Assembly: GCF_000620645.1 (NCBI RefSeq)
Contig: NZ_JIAV01000015.1
Coordinates: 124,001-188,000 of the forward strand
DNA length: 64,000 bases
DNA from: Nocardioides sp. URHA0032
GTDB taxonomy: Bacteria > Actinomycetota > Actinomycetes > Propionibacteriales > Nocardioidaceae
Direction of reading: 5' to 3'
Shown here: positions 31,214-39,521 of the stretch, in pieces
How the letters are laid out: every line of letters begins with the position of its first letter
How positions within the stretch are numbered: position 1 is the stretch's first letter
The notes under the pieces: generated by a model
The model's database searches: none
Seen by the model: only the letters and a program-made list of their open reading frames with translations
What the model was told of the DNA's origin: nothing
Program-made: the position numbers and the translations under genes

Positions 31214-31300
31214 GCTTCACCAGGGGATGCGGTCGAACCCGCCCTTCCATGGCCTTCCCACCGTGGGAAGTGCAGGCTTCCCTGCTGACCATGGTGAAGC
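31214..31300. repeat. Nested inverted repeats in the marR upstream region
   Basis: GCTTCACCA (31214-31222) is inverted at TGGTGAAGC (31292-31300). Inside lie CTTCCCAC/GTGGGAAG around one base (31254-31270) and GGAAG/CTTCC (31266-31281). No open reading frame with homology is here. It could be a structured RNA, a terminator pair or a decayed small element. Confidence 0.45.
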
Positions 31301-31353
31301 TGCGACACCGGGGACCGGCCGGCGACACCAGCTGCGATCACTCCGCAACGCAC

Positions 31354-31392
31354 GAGCCGGCGCACGCCGCGGGTGGTGGCGTACGCCGGCTC
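31354..31392 (-). terminator. Hairpin terminator after the purine permease gene
   Basis: GAGCCGGCGCACGCC (31354-31368) pairs with GGCGTACGCCGGCTC (31378-31392) over a 9-nt loop. The single mismatch is a G-U wobble on minus-strand RNA. It starts 22 nt after the permease stop. Confidence 0.8.
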
Positions 31393-31414
31393 GGCGGCGG
31401 TGGGTGAGCTGGGG

Positions 31415-32863
31415 TCAGGTGAGCCAGCTGGTGATCGGGTGGATGAAGAAGTAGAGGACGAACATGGCGGCGACGACCCACATCAGCGGGTGGATGCCGG
31501 CGGCCTTGCCGCGGACCAGCTTGATGAACACGTAGGCGATGAAGCCGGCGCCGATGCCGACCGTGATGGAGTACGTGAACGGCATCAGCACGATGGTGAG
31601 GAACGCCGGGATGGCGATCTCGAGGTCCTCCCAGTCGATGCCCCTCACCTGCTGCATCATCAGGAAGCCGACCAGGACCAGGGCGGGGACCGCGGCCTCG
31701 GAGGGGATGATCGCGACCAGCGGCGCCAGGAAGATCGCGAGCAGGAACAGGATGCCGGTCACGACCGAGGCGAGGCCGGTGCGCGCGCCCTCACCGACGC
31801 CCGACGCGGACTCGATGTAGGACGTGTTCGACGAGACGCCGGCGGCACCACCGGCGGCCGCGGCGATCGAGTCGACGACCAGGATCCGCTGGGTGTTCGG
31901 GGGCGTGCCGTCGGGCTGGAGCAGGCCGGCCTCGGCGCCGATCGCGGTCATCGTGCCCATCGTGTCGAAGAAGTCGGCGAGCATCAGCGTGAACACGAAC
32001 AGCAGCGCGGTGACCACGCCGGCGTTCTGGAACGAGCCGAGCAGGCTGAAGTGGCCCACGGTCCCGAAGTCCGGCGTGTCGAAGATCTTGTCCGGCCAGG
32101 CGGGAGTGGTGAGGCTCCACGCCTTCGGCTCGCCGATCGCCTCGACGATGATCGCGAGGATCGTGGTCGCGACGATCGAGATCAGGATCGCGCCCTTGAC
32201 GTGGCGCACCCACAGCGCGATCACGAGCAGCAGGCCGACGGCGAAGACGAGCACCGGCCAGCCGGAGAGCTGCCCGGTCTCACCGAGCTGGACCGGGACC
32301 GTGGTCTGCGCGGCGTCCGGGATGCGGTGCACGAAGCCGGCGTCGACGAAGCCGATCAGTGCGATGAACAGGCCGATGCCGACCGAGATCGCCACCTTGA
32401 GCTGGGCGGGTACGGCGTGGAACACCGCCTCCCGGAACCCGGTCAGGACCAGGACCAGGATGACGAGGCCCTCGATCACGACCAGTCCCATCGCGTCCGC
32501 CCAGGTCATCTGGCTGGCGATCGCGAACGCCACGAACGCGTTCAGGCCCAGACCGGTGGCGAGCGCGAGGGGGTAGTTCGCGACCACGCCCATGAGGATC
32601 GTCATCAGACCCGCGACCAGCGCCGTACCGGCGGCGATCATCGCGAGGTTCGGGACGGTGCCGCCGCCCAGGAGGTTGCCGTCCTGGTCCGGCGCGTAGC
32701 CGAGGATGAGCGGATTCAGCACGATGATGTAGGCCATCGTGAAGAACGTGACCAGCCCGCCCCGGACCTCACGGCCGACGGTCGAGCCCCGCTCAGTGAT
32801 CTTGAAGTAGCGATCGATGCCGCCGCCGGCGGCCAGGGTCTGGTTGCTCACGGGCCGCAGCAT
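31415..32863 (-). CDS. NCS2 family purine permease (AzgA-like)
   Basis: A 482-aa membrane protein with 12-14 helices of the AzgA branch of NCS2 (adenine/guanine/hypoxanthine:H+ symport). Diagnostic segments are DRYFKITERGSTVGREVRGG at the N-terminus, FFTMAYIIVLNPLIL, NYPLALATGLGLNAFVAFA, DFFDTMGTMTAIGAEAGLL and SNTSYIESASGVGEGARTGL. Start uncertain: ATG at 32863 or a GTG five codons inside (SNQTLAAGG). Monocistronic, with a terminator downstream. The exact base transported cannot be told from sequence. Confidence 0.94.
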   Translation of the reverse strand: MLRPVSNQTLAAGGGIDRYFKITERGSTVGREVRGGLVTFFTMAYIIVLNPLILGYAPDQDGNLLGGGTVPNLAMIAAGTALVAGLMTILMGVVANYPLALATGLGLNAFVAFAIASQMTWADAMGLVVIEGLVILVLVLTGFREAVFHAVPAQLKVAISVGIGLFIALIGFVDAGFVHRIPDAAQTTVPVQLGETGQLSGWPVLVFAVGLLLVIALWVRHVKGAILISIVATTILAIIVEAIGEPKAWSLTTPAWPDKIFDTPDFGTVGHFSLLGSFQNAGVVTALLFVFTLMLADFFDTMGTMTAIGAEAGLLQPDGTPPNTQRILVVDSIAAAAGGAAGVSSNTSYIESASGVGEGARTGLASVVTGILFLLAIFLAPLVAIIPSEAAVPALVLVGFLMMQQVRGIDWEDLEIAIPAFLTIVLMPFTYSITVGIGAGFIAYVFIKLVRGKAAGIHPLMWVVAAMFVLYFFIHPITSWLT

Positions 32864-32898
32864 CCCAGAATCGGAGCCCGTCGACTAGCGTGGCGCGC

Positions 32899-33192
32899 GT
32901 GGAGTTCGACGAGGAGCAGCCGAGGACGCACGAGTTCGGCAACCGGACGTTCTTCGTGGCCGACGTCGAGCCCCTCGACGTCGACGGCGTCCGGACCGTC
33001 GAGGTCGGTACGGCGCTCTGGCTGATCGGCTTCCTCGCCCTGCTGCCGTTCTACGGCCGGCTCGAGGACTCCGGCAACGAGTGGTGGCTGTGGACCTGCC
33101 TGGCCGGCTTCGGCCTCGGCCTGTTCGGCCTGGAGTTCTGCCGCCGGCGGCGCAAGGCACGCACCGAGGTGCGCGACGCCGAGACCGCCTAG
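32899..33192 (+). CDS. DUF2530 domain-containing small membrane protein
   Basis: A 97-aa protein with two hydrophobic segments (about residues 38-54 and 62-80) joined by YGRLEDSGNEWWLW, ending in an Arg-rich tail. The sequence EPLDVDGVRTVEVGTALW is the DUF2530 hallmark, found in actinobacteria only as far as I know. I prefer the GTG at 32899: TAGCGT (32886-32891) ends 7 nt before it, consistent with a leaderless mRNA, whereas a GTG at 32890 would overlap that box. Function unknown. Confidence 0.85.
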   Translation: MEFDEEQPRTHEFGNRTFFVADVEPLDVDGVRTVEVGTALWLIGFLALLPFYGRLEDSGNEWWLWTCLAGFGLGLFGLEFCRRRRKARTEVRDAETA

Positions 33193-33199
33193 CAGAGGC

Positions 33200-33988
33200 C
33201 TAGAAGAGCTCGATCTCGTCGGTGCTGACGGTGTCGAAGACCGGCTCCGGGAGCGGCACCGGCTCGTGCTTCTTGGCGAGCCGCACCTCGCTGTGCGCAC
33301 CGCAGCCGTGGTCGAAGGAGACGATCCGGCCGTCGTCGTTCGCATCGCCGTTCGCGCAGACCCCGAACGTCTCGGCGAGCGGACCGGCGATCCGCATCAG
33401 GAAGCCGCAGGTCGTGCACGAGTCCGGGGCGGAGCGGGCCACCGGGGCCTCGGGGCCACCGTCACCGTCGTACCAGCGCTGGGCGGCGAGGTCGCGGCCC
33501 TCCGGTGACAGCGTCCGGACCCGGCCCAGGCCGAGGTCCTTGGCGACCGCCCGGACCTGCGCCTTGTCGTCGGCGTCGAGCGGGTCGTCGCCGAAGGAGT
33601 ACGCCGGGACCAGGCGCGGGTCGTCGTCGTCGACCGGCAGCAGGTCGCCCGGGGAGAGGTCACCGGGCTTGATCCGCTCGCGGTAGGGCACCCACGCCGG
33701 AGCGACGATCGCCTCGTCGCCGGGGATCAGCACGACCTCGTCGACGGTCACCGCCTTCTGGCGGGGTGCGCGGGCCACGGTGACGGACCAGCGCCAGCCG
33801 ATGTATCCCGGCCGCTCGCAGGCGAACAGGTGGGTCACCACTCGCTCGTCCTCGACCAGGTGGCCGAGGTGCTCACCGACGTCCTCGGCCGGGACGTTCT
33901 CGAGGAGCGCGGCGCGGGCGGCGTCGACCGCCGCCACCGTGGCGGAGTCGGGCTTGGCGCGCGCGATCGTGGTCACAGACGAAATCAT
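33200..33988 (-). CDS. DUF3027 domain-containing protein
   Basis: A 262-aa soluble protein of the actinobacterial DUF3027 family. Recognised by the block RPGYIGWRWSVTVARAPRQK near residues 60-80, the WVPYRERIKPGDLSPGDLLP segment and a Cys-rich part SCTTCGFLMRIAGPLAETFG followed by VCAN and HGCGAHSEV, possibly a zinc site. It converges on the DUF2530 gene with 7 nt between stops. Function unknown. Confidence 0.88.
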   Translation of the reverse strand: MISSVTTIARAKPDSATVAAVDAARAALLENVPAEDVGEHLGHLVEDERVVTHLFACERPGYIGWRWSVTVARAPRQKAVTVDEVVLIPGDEAIVAPAWVPYRERIKPGDLSPGDLLPVDDDDPRLVPAYSFGDDPLDADDKAQVRAVAKDLGLGRVRTLSPEGRDLAAQRWYDGDGGPEAPVARSAPDSCTTCGFLMRIAGPLAETFGVCANGDANDDGRIVSFDHGCGAHSEVRLAKKHEPVPLPEPVFDTVSTDEIELF

Positions 33989-34046
33989 GACCCATGGGGG
34001 ATGGCGATGTCAGGTCGGGTGGCCACCGACCGGGCAGGATGGACTC

Positions 34047-35399
34047 ATGACGGACCTGCCGGACCCCACGGCGCCCGCCGGCTCGAAGGTCGCGCGGGGT
34101 CTCGGCGCCACGGCCCGGGCGACCCGTCGGGCGGGCCGCTTCACCATGCGAACGGCGAAGCGCGCGGCCGACGCCCAGGGCGCCGGCGAGTCCGGCCTGT
34201 CGCGGCTGATCCAGATGCACTTCTTCAACACCGCCGGCGACGCCGCCGTCGCGATCGCGCTGGCCGGGACACTCTTCTTCACGGTGCCCTCGGGCGAGGC
34301 GCGCGGCCAGGTGGCGCTGTTCCTGGGCCTGACGATGCTGCCGTTCGCCATCGTGGCGCCGCTGATCGGGCCGTTCCTCGACCGGTTCGCGCACGGCCGC
34401 CGCTGGGCGATCGGCGCGACCATGGCGATCCGCTGCTTCCTGTGCTGGGTGCTCGCCGGCGCCGTGCACACCGACTCCAGATGGCTGTTCCCCGCGGCGC
34501 TCGGGGTCCTCGTCGCGTCCAAGGCGTACGGCGTGACCCGCGCGGCCGCCGTACCCCGCCTGCTGCCGCGGGACTTCACCCTGGTCAAGGCGAACGGCCG
34601 GGTGTCGATGTCCGGCATCGTCGCCGTCGCGATCTCCGCGCCGATCGCCGGGCTGGCGTCGCTGGCCGGGCCGGAATGGGTCCTCCGCTACGCCTTCCTG
34701 CTGTTCCTGGTCGCCACCGTCACCGCCATCCGGCTGCCGAGCCGCGTCGACTCGAGCGCGGGCGAGGGCGACCTGGTGCTGCGCGGCGACGCCGGCAGCG
34801 CCCGGACCGGCAGCATGCGGATCCCCCCGGCCGTGTCGTACGCGCTGCGCGCGAACTGCGGGCCGCGGTGGATGTCGGGATTCCTGATCATGTTCATGGC
34901 GTTCCAGCTGCGGGAGAACCCGATCGACGGCTGGAGCACCGAGGTCCTGACCGCGGTCGTGGTGGGCGGCGCCGCGACGGGCAACTTCCTCGGCGTCGTC
35001 GCGGCGTCCGTGCTCAAGCAGATCAACCCGGCGGTCACGGTCTCGGCCGTCCTCGTGGCCGACCTCGCCGTCGTCGTCTTCGGCTTCCTCCTGTACGGCG
35101 TGCTCGCGCTGCTGCTGCTCGGCCTGGTGGCCGGGCTGGGACAGGCGCTCGCCAAGTTCTCCCTGGACGCGACGATCCAGCGCGACGTGCCGCACCGCGT
35201 CCAGGCCAGTGCGTTCGCCCGGAGCGACACCACGCTGCAGCTGGCGTGGGTCATCGGCGGGTTCGTCGGCATCGCGATGCCGATCGACCCGCCCCGGCTC
35301 GGCCTCGGCGTCGCGGTCGCCGTGCTCGCGGCGTGGGTCCTGTTCGTCCTGACCCGCCACTCGCCGCGGCTCCGCCGCGAGATGGCCACCGGGAGCTAG
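34047..35399 (+). CDS. MFS transporter
   Basis: A 450-aa membrane protein. A 55-residue basic cytosolic tail (RRAGRFTMRTAKRAADAQ) precedes about twelve helices; the loop between helices 2 and 3 is PFLDRFAHGRRWAIGATMAI. A central cytosolic loop (residues 232-262) is acidic. I take the ATG at 34047, with CAGGAT (34035-34040) 6 nt upstream, since the longer reading lies in the DUF3027 upstream region. The substrate is unknown; it converges on the cold-shock gene with a 4-nt overlap. Confidence 0.87.
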   Translation: MTDLPDPTAPAGSKVARGLGATARATRRAGRFTMRTAKRAADAQGAGESGLSRLIQMHFFNTAGDAAVAIALAGTLFFTVPSGEARGQVALFLGLTMLPFAIVAPLIGPFLDRFAHGRRWAIGATMAIRCFLCWVLAGAVHTDSRWLFPAALGVLVASKAYGVTRAAAVPRLLPRDFTLVKANGRVSMSGIVAVAISAPIAGLASLAGPEWVLRYAFLLFLVATVTAIRLPSRVDSSAGEGDLVLRGDAGSARTGSMRIPPAVSYALRANCGPRWMSGFLIMFMAFQLRENPIDGWSTEVLTAVVVGGAATGNFLGVVAASVLKQINPAVTVSAVLVADLAVVVFGFLLYGVLALLLLGLVAGLGQALAKFSLDATIQRDVPHRVQASAFARSDTTLQLAWVIGGFVGIAMPIDPPRLGLGVAVAVLAAWVLFVLTRHSPRLRREMATGS

Positions 35400-35791
35400 A
35401 GCTCGAGCTCGTCGGCGAGCGCGCGGAGCAGCTTGGCGGTCGGCTTCGCCGTCTTGGGGTCCGGGTACCGGCCGTGGCGGTACGCCTCGCCGGCGCCGTC
35501 GAGCAGCCGGATCAGGTCCTCGACGATGGTCGCCATCTCGTCGGGCTTCTTGCGCTTGGCGTCCCGCTGGTTGCGGCTCACCGAGGCGGGCCGGTCGAGG
35601 ACCCGCACCTGGAGCGCCTGCTCGCCGCGCCGGCCCTGGGCGATGCCGAACTCGACGCGGGTGCCGGGCTTGAGGGTGTCGATGCCGTCGGGCAACGCGT
35701 CGGCGTGGACGTAGACGTCCGGGCCGTCCTCCTGCGACAGGAAGCCGAACCCCTTGTCGGTGTCGAACCACTTCACCTTGCCAGTGGGCAC
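35396..35791 (-). CDS. Cold-shock domain protein with C-terminal extension
   Basis: A 131-aa protein. Residues 1-66 form the cold-shock OB fold with both RNA-binding motifs (KGFGFL and VYVHADAL). The 65-residue extension is basic and then helical (SVSRNQRDAKRKKPDEMATI, ending LLRALADELEL), so it is about twice the length of CspA. This two-part form is common in actinobacteria. Likely a nucleic-acid chaperone. Its stop overlaps the convergent MFS gene by 4 nt. Confidence 0.93.
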   Translation of the reverse strand: MPTGKVKWFDTDKGFGFLSQEDGPDVYVHADALPDGIDTLKPGTRVEFGIAQGRRGEQALQVRVLDRPASVSRNQRDAKRKKPDEMATIVEDLIRLLDGAGEAYRHGRYPDPKTAKPTAKLLRALADELEL

Positions 35792-35840
35792 GGGTCTGTC
35801 CTCTTCCTGCGTACGGGGGATGCTGCTGCAGCGACCGAGT

Positions 35841-37256
35841 CTAGAGGCGTTCGTTCATCGATCCCGAACGGAATCCGCGGGGATCGACGCCGGCCTCGTC
35901 GAAGCCGGCGGCGCGCACGCCCGCGAGCAGCCGCTCCTCGACGTCGGGGGCGAGCGGGAGCAGCCCGGCGTCGATCTCGACCGACGCCCGGGCGCCGAGG
36001 TCGCGGACCCTCAGGTCGACCGGCCCGGCACCCAGTGCGGACCGTACGGCGGCCTCGGCGCGCTCCACCCGGCCGAGGCGGTACGGCGTCACCTCGACGC
36101 CGTACGCGACCCGGGACGACAGGCACGCGGCCGCGGGCTTGTCCCAGGTCGGCAGGTCCCAGCGCCGGGACGCCTCCCGGACCTGGGCCTTGGTCAGCCC
36201 GGCGTCGCGCAGCGGAGCGATCGCGCCCCGCTCGGCGGCGGCCCGGATGCCCGGCCGGAACCCGGCCACGGCGTCGTCGGCGTTCGTCCCCGTGGCGACG
36301 TGGGCGAGCCCGCGGTCGGCGGCGATCGGCCCCAGCACCTCGATCAGCTCGGCCTTGCAGAAGTAGCAGCGGTCCGCACCGTTGGCGCGGTAGCCCTCGC
36401 GCTCCATCTCGTGGGTCTGCGGGGTGAGCACCTCGACACCGAGCGAGGTCGCGAACTCCCGCGCCGGGTCGCGCTCCACCTGCGGCAGCGAGTGGGAGTA
36501 GCCGGTCGCGGCGACGACGTGCTGCGGCCCGAGCGCCCGGACCGCGGCCGCGAGCAGGAAGGCGCTGTCCGCGCCGCCGCTGTAGGCGACCAGCACGGAG
36601 CCACGCTCCCGCAGGTCGGCCTCGAGGGCGTCGAGCCGCAGCTGCAGGAGGTGGTCCTCGAGCCAGGCCGGGAACGCGCCGAGGTCGTCGAGCACGACGT
36701 GCGTGCCGGCCGCCAGCAGCTCCTCACGGGTGCAGCCGCCGGTGAGCACGGAGACGCTCAGCGCCCCGGCGGCCAGCGCCCCCTCGACGTCGTGGACGTG
36801 GTCGCCCACGTAGATCGTGGCTCCCTCGCGGCGCAGCACGTCGGCCTTGCCGACACCCCACACCCAGCCCTCGAGGTGGTCCACGTCCAGGGCGAGGTGG
36901 TCGAGGTGGAGCCGGGCGTTGGCGGGGTACTTCCCGGTCACGACCAGCACCCGGCCCGCGTGCCGGCGTACCGCCTCGATGGCCTCGTGCGCGCCCGGGA
37001 GCACGGGCGTGCCCGTGATCGCGTGGTCGGGGTAGAGCGCGCGGAACCGGTCGCCCGCCGCCGCGATCGCGTCGGGCGCGAGATACGGCTCGAGCAGGAG
37101 GTCGAGGGGCGGCCCGAGCTTCGCGGTCATCTCGGCGACCGGGAACTCCACGCCCAGCTCTGCGCCGAGGGCGTGCAGCACCTCCGCGAACCCCGGTGCG
37201 GTGTCGATCAGCGTCATGTCGAGGTCGAAACCGACGACGAGGGGCGCTGACTGCAT
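35841..37256 (-). CDS. HAD phosphatase-LarE sulfur transferase fusion
   Basis: A 471-aa two-domain protein. Residues 1-205 are a HAD hydrolase of the phosphoglycolate-phosphatase type: motif I DLDMTLID (Asp11, Asp13), motif II VVTGK, motif IV GDHVHD (151-156). Residues 208-471 are LarE-like: PP-loop SGGADS (226-231), CYFCK (297-301) and the sacrificial-cysteine region AACLSSR (Cys378). LarE turns a carboxylated nicotinate mononucleotide into the thio form of the nickel-pincer cofactor; no larB, larC or lactate racemase is nearby. TAGGCT (complement of 37263-37268) is 6 nt before the ATG. Confidence 0.88.
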   Translation of the reverse strand: MQSAPLVVGFDLDMTLIDTAPGFAEVLHALGAELGVEFPVAEMTAKLGPPLDLLLEPYLAPDAIAAAGDRFRALYPDHAITGTPVLPGAHEAIEAVRRHAGRVLVVTGKYPANARLHLDHLALDVDHLEGWVWGVGKADVLRREGATIYVGDHVHDVEGALAAGALSVSVLTGGCTREELLAAGTHVVLDDLGAFPAWLEDHLLQLRLDALEADLRERGSVLVAYSGGADSAFLLAAAVRALGPQHVVAATGYSHSLPQVERDPAREFATSLGVEVLTPQTHEMEREGYRANGADRCYFCKAELIEVLGPIAADRGLAHVATGTNADDAVAGFRPGIRAAAERGAIAPLRDAGLTKAQVREASRRWDLPTWDKPAAACLSSRVAYGVEVTPYRLGRVERAEAAVRSALGAGPVDLRVRDLGARASVEIDAGLLPLAPDVEERLLAGVRAAGFDEAGVDPRGFRSGSMNERL

Positions 37257-37343
37257 GTCCCCAGCCTAGGGAACGAGGTGTTGAGTTCCGAAACGCCTGT
37301 CACAATGAGTGGCTCACGTGACAGCAGTGTTCGAGGGGGAACC

Positions 37344-39407
37344 GTGCGAGCGAGGGCCGCGACCGGTGCAGCTGCGCTGGCGGTCGCCCTCGGCGTCTTG
37401 GTCCCGGCGCACCCGGCCACCGCCGCGCGCGGCGAGGAGCTCTACCTGGTCACGCTCGAGGGACCCGGCGCCAGCGGGCTGCTGGGCAGCCTCTCGCTGA
37501 GCGCCGAGCAGGACCGGGTGCTCACCGCCGTCGGCGCTCCCGAGCCGGTCTACCGGTGGACCACCGCGCTCAACGGCGTCGCCGTACGCCTCACCGCCGG
37601 GCAGGCCGCTGACCTCCGGCGGAACGCCGAGGTGGCGCTCGTGGAGAAGGACGAGGTGCGCCCGCTCGCCGGGCGGACCGGCCGGGCCGGGCTCGTGCCG
37701 GGGCTGCCGTCGCGCGACCGGGGCGGCGCGGGCGCGGTGATCGGCGTCGTCGACACCGGGATCGCGCCGGAGAGCCCGGTGTTCTCGACCGTGTCCGGCC
37801 TCGGGCGGGCACCGCGCGACTTCCACGGTGCCTGCCAGCCCGGCGACGGGTGGGCGACCGACACCTGCACCCGCAAGCTGGTCGGCGCCCGCTGGTTCGT
37901 CGACGGCTTCGGCGCCGACCGGGTGCGCTCGTCGGAGTCGCTGTCTGCGCGCGACGACGACGGCCACGGCACCCAGGTCGCCTCCATCGCCGCCGGCGAC
38001 TCCGACGTGCCCGCGCGGGTCGCGGACCAGCACCTCGGCACGTACGCCGGGGTGGCGCCGCAGGCCCGCCTCGCGATCTACAAGGCCTGCTGGACCGCCC
38101 CCGACCCGCGTGACGACGGCTGCTCCACCGCCGACCTGGTGAGCGCGATCGACGCGGCCACCCGGGACGGAGTCGACGTGCTGAACCTCTCGGTGGGCGG
38201 GCCGGCCGGCTTCGACACCGTCGAGCGCGCGCTGCTCGGCGCGGCCGAGCACGACGTCGTGGTCGTCGGTGCGGCCGGGAACTCCCCCGACCGGGTCGCC
38301 GCCCACGGGTCGCCGTGGGTGACGACGGCCGGCGCGACCACCGGGCCGGTGCGCGAGGGCCGCGTGGTGCTGTCCGACGGGAGGTCGTTCACCGGCGCGA
38401 TGGCCTCCGCGGACCGGGTCTCCGGCAGGCTGGTGATCGGCGCCGACGCCGCCGCCGAGGACTCGACGAGGAGTGCGGCCCGGGTCTGCACCCCCGGCAG
38501 CCTGGACGCCTCGGAGGTCGCGGGCCGGGTGGTCCTGTGCGACCGCGGCGCGATCGGCCGGGTCGACAAGTCTGCCGCGGTCGCGCAGGCGGACGGCGCC
38601 GGCATGGTGCTCGCCAACCGCGGCCCGGGATCCGAGGTCGCCGACTTCCACACCGTCCCGACGGTCCACGTCGACGCAGTCGCCGGCCGTGCCCTGCGCC
38701 GGTACGACGGAGCTGTGCGGCTGGTCCCGCTCGGCGCGGAGCGGACCCCTCCGCACGTCGCCCGCTGGTCGAGCACCGGCGACCCGTCCGGACCGGTCCT
38801 CAAGCCCGACCTGGTCGCGAACGGCACCGGGGTCCTCGGCGCGGTGCCCGGCGATGACGCGTGGGACCTGGCGTCCGGGACCTCGGTCGCCTCCGCCGTC
38901 ACCAGCGGGGCGGCCGCCCTGCTGGTCGCCCGGCATCCCGACTGGGCGGCCGCGACGGTCCGGTCGGCCCTGGTGACCACCGCCCGCCGGGTCCCGGGCA
39001 CCGCCGTGCTGAGTGCCGGTGCAGGCCGGGTGGTCGCCGACCCCGCGCTCCGCCCCGGCCTGGCGTACCAGGTCGCACCCGGCGACTACCGCGCCTGGCT
39101 GACCGGCACGCTGACCGGAGACCTGAACACCCCGTCGATCCTGCTCACCGGGAGCGCGGACACCGCCGTTCGCACGATCACGAACGTGACCGGCCGGCGG
39201 CTCTACTTCTCGTCGCGGGCGACCGGGTTCGTCCACCACCGGGTGCGCGTCACCCCGGCGGCGGTCCGGCTCGGCCCGGGCGAGAGCGCGAGGTTCACCG
39301 TCACGGTCGGCCGCACCTCCGTGCCGCAGCCGGACGACGACGGCTGGATCACGTGGCGCGGCGCGACCGGGACCGTGACCCGGATCCCCGTCGTGATCTC
39401 GCGCTGA
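37344..39407 (+). CDS. Secreted subtilisin-like serine protease (S8) with PA domain
   Basis: A 687-aa preproprotein. The GTG at 37344 with GAGGGGGA just upstream gives a good signal peptide (residues 1-28, ending PATAA); an in-frame start further up lacks one. A propeptide inhibitor I9 domain (30-105) precedes the catalytic domain: Asp137 (VVDTGI), His208 (DDGHGTQVAS), Asn313 (GAAGNS) and Ser514 (SGTSVASA). A PA domain is inserted at about 345-465, and a fibronectin-III-like domain (590-687) ends the protein. Probably exported to degrade proteins. Confidence 0.94.
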   Translation: MRARAATGAAALAVALGVLVPAHPATAARGEELYLVTLEGPGASGLLGSLSLSAEQDRVLTAVGAPEPVYRWTTALNGVAVRLTAGQAADLRRNAEVALVEKDEVRPLAGRTGRAGLVPGLPSRDRGGAGAVIGVVDTGIAPESPVFSTVSGLGRAPRDFHGACQPGDGWATDTCTRKLVGARWFVDGFGADRVRSSESLSARDDDGHGTQVASIAAGDSDVPARVADQHLGTYAGVAPQARLAIYKACWTAPDPRDDGCSTADLVSAIDAATRDGVDVLNLSVGGPAGFDTVERALLGAAEHDVVVVGAAGNSPDRVAAHGSPWVTTAGATTGPVREGRVVLSDGRSFTGAMASADRVSGRLVIGADAAAEDSTRSAARVCTPGSLDASEVAGRVVLCDRGAIGRVDKSAAVAQADGAGMVLANRGPGSEVADFHTVPTVHVDAVAGRALRRYDGAVRLVPLGAERTPPHVARWSSTGDPSGPVLKPDLVANGTGVLGAVPGDDAWDLASGTSVASAVTSGAAALLVARHPDWAAATVRSALVTTARRVPGTAVLSAGAGRVVADPALRPGLAYQVAPGDYRAWLTGTLTGDLNTPSILLTGSADTAVRTITNVTGRRLYFSSRATGFVHHRVRVTPAAVRLGPGESARFTVTVGRTSVPQPDDDGWITWRGATGTVTRIPVVISR

Positions 39408-39443
39408 CCAGCAGCACCCCGGCCGGGCGGTCGCGCCAATTGA

Positions 39444-39508
39444 CCGTCGAGTGACGCGAACTGGCTGGAATCCGGGCCGGATCACGACCAGTTCCCGTCA
39501 CTCGACGG
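39444..39508. terminator. Long bidirectional hairpin between the protease and acyl-CoA synthetase genes
   Basis: Arms 39444-39464 and 39488-39508 match at 20 of 21 bases (left arm begins CCGTCGAGTGACG). The 23-nt loop has its own small stem ATCCG/CGGAT (39470-39482). Placed between two convergent stops, it can end transcription from both sides. Confidence 0.8.
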
Positions 39509-39521
39509 GAGATGACCGGCC

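Noticed and set aside
31211-31300. Possible tRNA: GGTCGAACCC looks like a T-loop
   Set aside because: The arms around it do not form a 5-bp T-stem, and no acceptor stem, D-arm or anticodon arm could be drawn.
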